Origin: Lophius americanus
Taxonomy: Eukaryota > Chordata > Actinopteri > Lophiiformes > Lophiidae
NCBI GenBank assembly: GCA_037951165.1
Contig: JBBDHG010000063.1
Coordinates: 372,001-436,000 of the forward strand
DNA: 64,000 bases
Direction of reading: 5' to 3'
Part shown: one piece after another, positions 14,201-24,006 of the stretch
How the letters are laid out: the number at the start of each line of letters is the position of its first letter
How positions within the stretch are numbered: position 1 is the stretch's first letter
Notes under the pieces: generated by a model
What the model saw: the letters and a program-made list of their open reading frames with translations, nothing else
What the model was told of the DNA's origin: nothing
Database searches by the model: none
Position numbers and translations under genes: made by a program

Positions 14201-17200
14201 TGTAGATATATCGCCCCCTGGTGGCGTTGTATACTCATGACAGTTCTTGGCAGTGCTAGTGAGCGTTTTTATTGTGTGGATGGAGCTACTTTTAAATCCA
14301 CGATGAGTGGACGCGATTATTATCCCCAAAAATTAGTGGAGTAAAACCACTGTGTACGTGTGGATTTAGGCTTATTTTGAAGATACTTTGTCAGAACCTC
14401 AAACAGAAGGACAGACTCTGAAGGCCTCAATCATCATAGCGATGCTTCTTCTCACTCTATCCTAACTGCTTACAATTTCTGATGTGTAGATGATATCTGT
14501 GATTACTTCGGAGTGAAGATCAGCATGTATTTTGCCTGGCTGGGATTCTACACTAACTCCATGCTTTACCCTGCTGTGATTGGCTTTCTGCTCTGGATAC
14601 TATCAGAGGCGGATCAGGTACATCAAACCTATTTCTGCTGGTAATCTGTAACATTCCTGAAAAAAACACCTTTTAACTTTAAAAGTGTGCTGATACGGAC
14701 TCTTTCATGGTAAATTTGCCTGATTTTTAGATTTAAGAAAAATAATCTACATAAACCTGCATGACAAAATCTTACTTTCTTTTACTCAGTATAAATTCTG
14801 CATAGATATGTTTCTATTCTCTCGTTCTCGCTCGCAGGCCAGTCAGGATATCTGCTGTGTGGTTTTTGCCCTCTTCAATGTTGTTTGGGCAACATTGTTT
14901 TTGGAGCGCTGGAAGAGGCGGGAGGCTGAGCTGGCCTACAGGTGGGGCACCCTGGACACCCCTGCCGAGTCCTTAGAGGAGCCAAGGCCGCAGTTCAGGG
15001 TGAGTATCATTAGTGTTGGGTCAGCAGGTACGAATGGAAAAGCATGTTTTCTCTTTTGTAGGTGTATCTTTTTTTTTAATACTTACTGTGGTGTTTTTAT
15101 TTTCTCATAAAATCCACAGTCCCTTGTCGATGGACTTTATTAAAAAATAGTTGGATGCACTAACAGTCACAACACGCTCTATGAGTTCCTTCCCTTCAAT
15201 GCACATGTTCTGACTTAGATAAAGTATCACAGTCAGTTAGGTGGAGAGCTTTATCAGTGAGCTGTTATGTAACTCTGCAGGAAGTGTTCCAGGGGAGTGT
15301 TTCTGCATACCCACGTGTTCTCGGAGACGGGGGTGGAGAGGGAGAGGGAGGGGGAGAGCAAGCCCCTGCCAAGCTCCCGCCTCATCTCCTGTTGTGTGAG
15401 CTATACAGTGGCACAGGGGGAGGGAGGAAGCTTTATTTAAAGACATGTGGGAGGTTCTTCCATGCCCGGCTAGCTCAGTCGGTAGAGCATGAGACTCTTA
15501 ATCTCAGGGTCGTGGGTTCGAGCCCCACGTTGGGCGTCATTTGTTTTTAAGGTAGCACTTCTGCATATTCACTGTTCATGATTTGAAATAATGGTACGAA
15601 ATTGAATGACATGCAAATGTGACACTCTTAATTGTGGACAATCTTATTGGGGAGCTATTCTAATTTCATGGAAGTTCATGACAGAACATTGTAAAAAAAA
15701 AAAACACTAACTTTAAACAAGGTTAAAATATTAACTGGCATTAATATGAGAATTAAGTAATCTGTTGCTATGGAGCACATGTTCTGATGAATCTGTTGCC
15801 AATTATGATTGAATAATATGCCTGTAATGCCGTCCCTCACTGTTTTCTCTTCCTCTGCTGTGTGTACAGGGAGTGAAGCGCTGCAGTCCCATAACGGGCT
15901 GTGAGGAGTTCTACTACCCTCCCTGGAAGAGAGCTATGTTCAGGTGGCTGGTTAGCCTGCCCATTTGCCTCCTTTGTCTCTGCTTTGTCTTCGTCGCTAT
16001 GCTCCTGTGCCTGGAACTGCAGGTTAGACAAAGACGCAGCAGGGAGGGAGGTGACATTGGCCAGATATTTGTGTTAATAAATATAAAGACAGTAAGACCA
16101 GTATTACGCTTTCTGCCATGAAGTTTGCAGGTTTAGTCTGATTTATATTATTTTTAGAAACTGGTTGGAAAAAGCAAACATCATACATTCCTTCTACCAT
16201 CATCAGTCCATCAGACTTGGGATTTGAGAGATGGCTGAATTTGGGCTTGATTCAGTTTTTATGTTTCTTTTCTACGAACCTTGCAGGAAGTGGTGATGGA
16301 GATCGAGGAGTTACCTGGTATCACAAGATTCATTCCTAAGATCCTGTTGGCCTTCACTGTAACCGTGTGTGATGAAGTGTATAAAAAGATTGCCTACTGG
16401 CTTAATGACATGGGTAAGAGACTCTATAGCTTTTAAGGATGGGAACCCTGAGATATGTATAAATATATTTATATGTTACTTTTTTACTGATATAAAAAGC
16501 TAATGCTATAAGGTTTTTGTATTCTTCATTAGACATCTGTAAGGTAGTTGATGGTAAAACCTGCTTGATATTAATCGGCTACTGTCTGACAAATGTGTCC
16601 CACAATTATGTCTTTATCCAGAGAACTACAGACTTCAGAGTGCCTATGAGAATAATCTCATCATCAAGATGGTTTTTGTAAGTCAGGCTTCCTCTTCCTC
16701 CTTCTCCGCCTCCTCTTTTTGTGATTAAACCCAATTTTTATAGGCTGAGGGCCTCAGGACTTCATTGAATATTTAATTTGTGTGATTGTTCCACAGTTTG
16801 AATTCATCAATTCTTACCTGAGTCTCTTCTACATTGGGTTCTACCTCAAGGACATGGAACGACTTAAGGAGGTAACAACAACTTTAAACTATCCTCATAT
16901 CCCAGAAAAAGTCCCGGATATTATGGAATCGGCATCCCCGCCGCCCGGTTTGCGTCCACTGCTGGCAGATCTTTCATGTGACTAAAAAACTAATAGATGG
17001 ATCATTTTCAAATGTTATAGCTACATAGAGTTTAGTGTGAAAAATAACTGGTTTGTTTATGAGAGGAGCTTTTTGACCAAATTGATCAGGCCATCATTTT
17101 CTCAACCCTTAGCCCCATTAACTTCAAACTTGGTGAATAGCAAGTGTTAGTTTATATTTTACTCAGTAGGGGGAGATTTTTACTAAACAGTGTTTTCCAG

Positions 17201-20200
17201 ACGTAACTCAAAGTTGACATAAGTTCCTCAGCCAGAATGAATTTATCAGATTTTGATGCTTAAACACTTTGCAGTGTGAGGATGAGTGTTTTGCCCTTCT
17301 TGCATTCATCAGAGTAACAGATGTTGTCCTGCTGCCCACAGATGTTAGCCACTCTGCTGATCTTCCGCCAGTTCTTACAAAACATCAAAGAGGTTCTCCA
17401 GCCATATCTCTATGAGCAAAACAAGCTGGGTGTCTTCACACCAAGGGTACTTTGGGAGTTGATCCAGGCTATCATGCTCAAGTATGGCCGCCTGGCTCTA
17501 GGAAAAGCACAAGCCTCAATGACGGCTTATTCCCTCCGTCCCAGAAGGATCCCTGTCGGCCGCAGCGCTAGCCGAGAACCAAGGAAAAGAGGGGATCTGA
17601 AAGCTGGGTTCAGGCTGACAGAGGAAGAGTGGGACCTGAATGACAGCAATCTGAAGCAACGTAAGGTCAGCTTTACCGAGAAGGTCGCCTACCAGGACGT
17701 CACAACAGAAACCGTGTACGACAGCTTCCTGGAGGACAGTCCTACAATGGTGGGGGAGGGGATGGATCCCTGCAGTCTTTTTGGCAGCTATGATGAAGAC
17801 AGTGATTGTGAATCCCAGGCTCAAGTAAGTTGTCTGGTTTTTACTACAATTTATTATTCTATTTGGTTTCAGACAGACCGACTATGGGATGCATATAGGT
17901 GTGCATCTCATCACAGGCTTGTAACAATTTTATTTATGATACTTTTCATTTTCAGAGGGTTTATTATTATACTCACTGTATTCGAGTAAAATTTCACAAA
18001 AGGATCTCATAATTGGTCCTTTCTATTAGCTTATTTTTTACATTGAACTCAGTGTCAAAATTCACAATAAATAGAAGTTATGGTCTGTCCAAATATTTCA
18101 CTAGAAGGGCCATCTGTCTCCCTGTTTTGTGATTTTTTTTCTAATAATCTCCATGACAGCCTGTTATTTTGTTTAGTCGTTATACCATTTCAACTTTCAA
18201 AACAATCTCTAAATTATCTTTACATGATACAGTCAAGCCTGTTTATTGTTGAATTAGATCATAAGTTTGCAGAGGTTGATATTCTTCATGCACTGCCCAA
18301 GAACTCTTTAGAAGTCAGTAGAGAAAGTGTCATTGTCTGATGTTTGCATATGCAGGAAAGCAAAGAGAATGGCACTATGTCCTCTTCAAAGAAATCTGAC
18401 TCTGTCTGCCGGAGAAGGAAGAATGTAGGTGAGGGCAAAGAGAATAAGAGGTCATGGATTGATCCACCAGAGGAGCCCAAAACTGTCACTCTGACCCAAG
18501 CGGAGATTGAGAGCTGTATGCAGACATATGAGGCAGGAGCTTAATTTCCATGAACTATTTATCATTCAACATCAATTACATCAATGTAAGAACCATGAAA
18601 CTTCTAATATTTCTCTGATTACATCTGACCTCATTAGGACACGCTTCAGGACTACCAGGAAATGTTCATTCAGTTTGGCTATGTGGTGCTCTTCTCATCT
18701 GCGTTTCCCCTGGCGGCCATGTGCGCTCTCATCAACAACATCATTGAGATCCGCAGCGATGCCCTGAAGCTCTGTACTGGCCTGCAGAGGCCCTTTGGAC
18801 AGAGGGTGGAGAACATTGGACAATGGCAGGTCAGTGGGTTCTGTTTAGAAAAACGTCAGAGGAACCTTCGAGACCTGATGTATAAAGTGGGGGAATCTGA
18901 TCTGAAAAGTCTGTACATCTCTCGCTCATTTCTCTCTCCTCCTCAGACGGCAATGGAGGCCATGGGCTTGATAGCCATCATAGTTAACTGTTACCTGATA
19001 GGTCAGTGTGGTCAGCTTCAGCGTCTGTTCCCGTGGCTGAGTCCTGAGATGACCGTGATCTCCATTGTTCTCCTGGAGGTATGCGCTGTGCTGTGCGGTA
19101 ACTTTAGGTCTGTCCACGGAGAGTTTTGTAGTTCTTCGCAGTTCTTTTTTTTTGATATTACCAAAGATGAAAAAATGTGCATGGACTGCTATTTTTAGTG
19201 TGACTTTTTAAGATAAGAATTTTAATCCATCAATGAACGCAAAACTTAATGACAGTTTTTTGGGTATGTGTTTGAGGTGTGTTAAGCGCTTTCACACCTA
19301 CCTTGTTTTGGTCTGCGACTTTCCCGTTTGACCTGGACCAAATGACATATGTGAAACCCCGTCAGACCAAGATCAAACAGCTCGACTTTGGTCAGGCAAA
19401 AAGTGGTGACGTGAGTCTGGATTAAACTGGGGAGGCATACTGCCTGAAAATATTTTTGATGATTCGGATTTGGATTAACTATAGGAAAATTACAGCAGTA
19501 TTATCGCCATAAACAGACGACGGGAGTAAAAATGAGCTACAATACTACATCAGGATGAGAACAGTAGGCTCCTGAAGGCAAAGAAACAGCAGTATATAAA
19601 GATTTGTAATGCCATCAGAAAACCTGGCAGGTCTAAAGATGAGAAAGACAATTCACATTTTTATAACAATCTGGATAGGCTTCGGTACACTATCCCAACA
19701 AGCTCACCGATGAAGGAGCCTGACGAGCCCAGTGCCACAGTCAGTATCTCACCACTTACATTTAAATCAGAGGCCGCCATGAAGGTATTTCATGAAGTTC
19801 ATTAGTCTTGTTGCAAAATTATATCAGATACCAGAACTAACCAGATCAAACGCGAACCTTGGATCGGACTTTGGTTTCGACTTTCAGGTGTGAAAGTGCC
19901 CTAAGAAACAGAAGATGATTGTGTATTCATGTCCCCGTGTTGAGCCTGTTCCTCTGTGGTCTTGGTGCTTTACAGCATTTTGCAATCCTCCTAAAGTACA
20001 TCATCCACGTTGCCATCCCTGATATCCCTGGCTGGGTTGCAGAAGAAATGGCAAAACTAGAGTACCGACGAAGGGAAGCTTTCAAGGTATAGTTGTGTTA
20101 TAACTTGAAAGAACCTTCAACTAATGCAGGCTTGCTGCTGGCTGTGTTTTGTGTAACTTCTATTCTATTTCTTGTCACATATCCTCATGTGCCCCTCCAT

Positions 20201-21203
20201 GTACATGGTCCCGGAAAGTTACAATTATGCGGCATAACAACAACATAACTGTATGTGTTCCACTATGTTTGTCTGAGTTGTGATTTATCACAGGTGTGAC
20301 TTTTGTCAAGCAAAAGTCAGCATATTTAACACAAACACGCTCCAAACCACCGGTTTGTGTGAACCAGCTGCTGGATAGGTTGACAATGAAGATTTCAGTT
20401 TTGATGCCAAAGGAGAGAACTCCATTATTACCACCACGGCTACCTCATGTGCATTAGAGCTCTTCCTTATGGACTCCATCTTCATCTTCCAGTGACTCTC
20501 TCCTTACTCATGTCTTCATTTTACACACCTCCCTGTTTAGAAGCACGAGCTGCAGGCCCAGCAGCACTTCCAGCAGCAGCTGCGACGCCGATGGGAGGAG
20601 GAGGAGCTTCATCGTCAGGCTGAGCTGCAGGCCGAAGCCCGCCAGGAGAGCGACTATCACAAGGCAGACGCCCAGCACCAGCACCACCATGACAAAGCAC
20701 CAGGTGGCAAGCCGGGAGACAAGCCTAAAAGACCCAGTTCCTTGTTGGGAAATAACAACGTGATGAAGCTAAAGCAGATCATTCCTCTCCAGGGGAAGTT
20801 CTACTCTGGCACATCACGCTCACCAGCCCAGTCCCCCACAGGAGGTGAGGCGAAGCTCCCAGGATTTCTGAAGTTCTTGAAGTCACCTGAGTTGAAAAAG
20901 GAGCCAGCAGTGGCATCTGGAGCAACTCCAGGATCAGCAGTGACCTCTTCAGTCACCCTTGGTGGTCAGGAGAGGTCACAGTCTCCCAACAGGACATTCA
21001 GTCCCGGAAAGCTGTTCAGCTTCAGCAAATCAGAGGGGACGGTAGTGTGTGTGAACGGAGCACAACCAACCCCACAGCCCGCCAGCAGTCAGCCCAACAG
21101 GGCCGACTTAAACTCCAACCTGGAGGAATTACCTTCCAGCGAGTCGGATAACGGAGAATCCAGACAATTGACAGATAGAGAAAACACAGGCTCTAAGAGT
21201 TAA
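8236..21203 (+). CDS. ano8: ano8, anoctamin-8 (TMEM16H), 18 coding exons, 1084 aa
   Basis: Coding exons: 8236-8434, 11053-11163, 12319-12451, 13081-13219, 13368-13464, 13707-13823, 14490-14617, 14838-14999, 15870-16022, 16287-16413, 16622-16677, 16797-16871, 17342-17824, 18356-18532, 18638-18829, 18947-19078, 19976-20086, 20541-21203; all phases agree. The product is close to human ANO8 throughout: LFGKRLLQARHYIM and AMTFP-type N-terminal domain, FSCEEDNIYENIESEL, then TMEM16 membrane segments starting at MYFAWLGFYTNSM, SLFYIGFYLKDMERLKE, SSWIDPPEE-like linker, FGYVVLFSSAFPLAA, NCYLIGQCGQLQRLFPWLSP, IPDIPGWVAEEMAKLEYRRR, and the tail NNVMKLKQIIPLQGKF. ANO8 is known as a tether and signalling scaffold at ER-plasma membrane contacts rather than a clear channel. 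It is somewhat shorter than the human protein (about 1230 aa), mainly in the acidic linker and Ser-rich tail. The start ATG at 8236 is the first in frame; another is at 8338. Intron 14 begins with GC. AATAAA signals lie at 21591 and 21845. Confidence 0.96.
9290..9615 (-). mobile_element. Tc1-like transposon fragment, reverse orientation
   Basis: Read on the minus strand it shows the decayed 5' end of a fish Tc1-like element: a terminal ATCAGCCATAACATTATAAC near 9597-9616, then the region of the HTH start (about 9340-9540, including the reverse of cccatttttcctccttcaaa). It lies in ano8 intron 1. No intact transposase frame remains. Confidence 0.6.
9714..10005 (+). repeat. Degenerate teleost interspersed repeat
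   Basis: The landmarks gtgaatgtgagtgtgaatcg, ctggccctgtgatgaact and gagataggctccagtcccca match a repeat found by the thousands in teleost genomes (often annotated as SINE or uncharacterised). A second, more decayed copy lies at about 42975-43240. The 126-residue antisense open frame at 9742-10122 is inside this repeat and is not a gene. It lies in ano8 intron 1. Confidence 0.55.
13845..14371. mobile_element. Non-autonomous DNA transposon with ~20-bp terminal inverted repeats
   Basis: The left end GGCCTGGTCCACACGTATAC (13845-13864) is an imperfect inverted copy of the right end GTGTACGTGTGGATTTAGGC (14352-14371). The interior is non-coding, with a cgccccctggtggc box at 14212-14225. It resembles a hAT- or Harbinger-like MITE group common in fish. 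It lies in ano8 intron 6, starting about 20 bp after the donor at 13824. Superfamily uncertain because no clean target duplication is seen. Confidence 0.6.
15323..15440 (+). other. G/A-rich tract just upstream of the tRNA
   Basis: The stretch gggggtggagagggagaggg... at about 15329-15358, and a second run ggcacagggggagggaggaa at 15411-15430, are far more G-rich on this strand than the surrounding AT-rich intron. The TTTATTTAA at 15432-15440 lies about 25-30 bp before the tRNA and could act as a TATA-like upstream element for Pol III. Function is inference. Confidence 0.35.
15464..15536 (+). tRNA. tRNA-Lys (anticodon CTT), 73 bp, inside ano8 intron 8
   Basis: The sequence folds as a complete tRNA without an intron. 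The acceptor stem GCCCGGC/GTTGGGC has two G-U pairs, the D arm GCTC/GAGC encloses AGTCGGTA, the anticodon stem TGAGA/TCTCA encloses CTCTTAA with anticodon CTT, and the T stem GTGGG/CCCAC encloses TTCGAGC. The A box (TAGCTCAGTCGG) and B box (GGTTCGAGCCC) are intact, and a T run (15540-15548, tttgttttt) can end Pol III transcription. It has the same direction as ano8. Intact stems and promoter boxes suggest a working gene rather than a SINE or pseudogene. Confidence 0.95.
19283..19904. mobile_element. Harbinger-like non-autonomous DNA transposon
   Basis: Left end GCGCTTTCACACCT (19286-19299) and right end AGGTGTGAAAGTGCCC (19886-19901) are near-perfect inverted repeats. Both are flanked by TAA (19283-19285 and 19902-19904), the TWA-type target duplication of PIF/Harbinger elements. 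The subterminal regions are also complementary in part (gaccaaagtc-like words). About 620 bp, no intact open frame. It lies in ano8 intron 16. Confidence 0.65.
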
Positions 21204-22000
21204 TACGTTGTTTATGTGTTCCCTTTAACATGAGCAAAGAGTAATGTACAAATGTTCAGGCAACAATCATTGACAGCTGCACCGCTGAAATGTACAAGAA
21301 CACGCTAGTCGCAAGGAACAAGAATATGGACAGTGAGTACTGGGACTCTCACTCTCTAGATGCAACTGACTTTGCACAAAGTATTATACTGCATCTATTA
21401 ACACTTAATTATCCAGCTTCCTTGTAAAACATGTACATGCAATAGATCAACATGAATGGGGCCTTAGTCGAGGTCCAAATACTGCATGGTTGCCTTGGTT
21501 TCAACAGCACCACGACAGGTTTAGTTGCCGTGAAGCTTCTTTTTCCTTTTTTTTTTGTCATAAAGCTGATGCTATCCTTTCATCAAGGGAAATAAAAATC
21601 AGCTTCCCATCCTACGTTTGTAACACATTCTGCTGCCTGCATTAAATGTATGCAACGGCATGTGCAAGAATCACATACTCATCATCTTTTCAGTTACAAA
21701 GCACTTTCAAAGCCATCATATTCCTCCTGCAATAGGTCTGATCATTCACACTGTGATCATATATACGTACTATTTTTCTTAAATTTTATTTTTTTCAATG
21801 AATTATTTTACTACATAATTTAGTGAATGTACTTCTATAATGCAAATAAATTTTACTTGAATGAACATGCATCAAGGGAAAAAACATTGTTTTAATTAGA
21901 GTAACTCAGTATGAAATGACGATTTAACGCAGAAGAAACCCAAGTGACGCAAATCTTTTACATTGCAATTAAAGGTTCTTTGTACAGCTTTATCCTTGAT
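21204..22000 (+). other. Probable ano8 3' UTR and convergent spacer
   Basis: After the stop there is AT-rich non-coding sequence with AATAAA at 21591-21596 and 21845-21850. The next gene, dda1, runs toward it on the other strand, so the two 3' UTRs share the 2.8-kb gap between stop codons. Confidence 0.5.
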
Positions 22001-22689
22001 TTTTAACTCAAGTGTTACTTTTCAGCAAGTTTACACTTGTACTGCATAATGTCACAAATGACCTGCAAACAGTTCTGATGACACATTTTGATTGTTCTGT
22101 TCTTTTTCATCTTGGAAAACCTATTCAACAAAGTTAGAATTTCTGATCAATGTTATGGAATAACAAGAAACAGCATTTCAAAAATTTTAATTTCATTTAA
22201 ATATGTTCTAAATGGTCCATTCATACCAGACATTGTGACATATGACAATTAATATTATGACAATTATAACGCTTGTATTTAGAAGAGAGTACACATACTC
22301 GTGTGCCACTACCAGCTTTGATGGATATTCGGTGCTTCTGTTTCTTAATTACTGCCGCCTTTAGTCTATGTCAGAACGTATTTTATACAAGAATGAGATC
22401 AGAAAACTGACAATGCGTTTATACAAGAAACTCAGAGGAAAGCAATTTAACAATAACATATTCCAAACTCAATGAGAGGATTGAAAACTAACCGTATGAC
22501 CAAACATAAGCAACCAAACCGTGACAAATACGTGGCATAACTTTTGAACAGCAATCTGTACATATTTAAAAATACAATAGACTAAACGTGTGCCAAATAT
22601 TTCATAAAGTGTGTTAAACATTTGAACTGTTTTATACAGATGGGTAAAGGACATGTTTCCAAAGCTTCAAAGCAATTACGGCATAGTAA

Positions 22690-24006
22690 CATGCTTTTAT
22701 TTGGATTGGACCTCCAGTGGAAAAGTACAAATTGGCTTTAACAACATTAATTAAGTTTATGGCTAACTTTAGGGGGAAAGAATGGGGAGACACTCTCCTC
22801 CTACCTCCTGATATATTTCCTGTACAAATATAAAAGACTTGTGAATTATTATCTGCAGCTAACACAGATTGTGTTATTTAGCTGTGCTGTGCCTTTAGAT
22901 CCAAATAAGCAACCGCTCATTATGACTCAAATGGTCAACTTCTTTAACCAAATGTGAATGGCACACTTATGACCAGGATTGACAGCCTTCCCAATGAGTA
23001 GCTTACACATTATAGCTAACTGAGCTAATCTTAGAATTACAAAACAAACAGGCATTCCTTACTGAGCCGTGGTCATGGACCACGTCAAAATTAGCATATG
23101 GCCACGAAATCTACAGGTCACCTCTAATGTAACGGTATTGGCTTAAACGTATCCTTATTAAGAAGACATGCTCATATCATTCAACTCAACAGAACAACCC
23201 CCCCCCCCCCCCCAAAAAAAAAAAAAAACGAGGGACACTCAAGACATGGAACACTCGCTCACTTCCATTTAAGGCATAACTCATTATTCATCAGATGAAA
23301 ACAAAAATATCTCTAATCCCTACTAATCTGTTCCATAACAAACCCTGAATTGATAAATGAAATTGATATATTCAAGAAAATAAACACAATGTAAATCTAT
23401 TTTCAGTTAACATAATGACAACAATTACAGAAATGATAAGCTAAAATAAAAAAAAATAAAATAAGGGTCACTGTCATATGATCCAAAACCAAACATTTCT
23501 AATAGGAGCTACATGAGCTGGCATGTTATTCAATCACGTACACAGCCTTGACGTACAGCGTGCATATTCAAGACATGGCATGAGAAACTCCAACTGCAAA
23601 CCCCTCAACAGCAGCAAAGGGGTAATGACTTTAGTTCATGTATGTTTCAGAGACAGCTGTGTGAACATGAACGGTAAGCAGTGGTTGAGGAATACAGAGG
23701 TAGATATATGCTATCTTCATACTACAAAGACTAAAATCTGAGGCAGAGGGGTCTTGGAAGTTCAGAGAATACTGAGAGAAAAGTAGCAAATAACGTTTTT
23801 GGTTTAGCAGGACATCTGAAGTCATGTGCACACATTAAGACCAACATTTACAGTATTCATCTTCTGCCAGCTGTGGTATGAAATTCATCTAATCTTTTGT
23901 GCTTCATTTTCAAGGCTTAGGTTTACAAATGTCTATCCTGCATCTGTGTGTGCATTTCGTTTGTTTACATCAGTCGATGCCGGGTACACTTTAACAGCAC
24001 TGCAAT
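22690..24006 (-). other. Probable dda1 3' UTR
   Basis: No open frame with coding character is seen on either strand. On the minus strand an AATAAA at 22696-22701 could mark the end of the dda1 mRNA. A C16-A15 homopolymer junction sits at 23198-23228. The extent is a guess. Confidence 0.35.
23198..23228. repeat. Poly-C followed directly by poly-A
   Basis: Sixteen C then fifteen A on the plus strand. Likely prone to length change and to assembly error. Confidence 0.9.

Noticed and set aside
17825..17989. Read-through of ano8 exon 13 into a hydrophobic tail ending at 17989
   Set aside because: A consensus gtaagt donor at 17825 and the homologous next exon at 18356 show this is intron.
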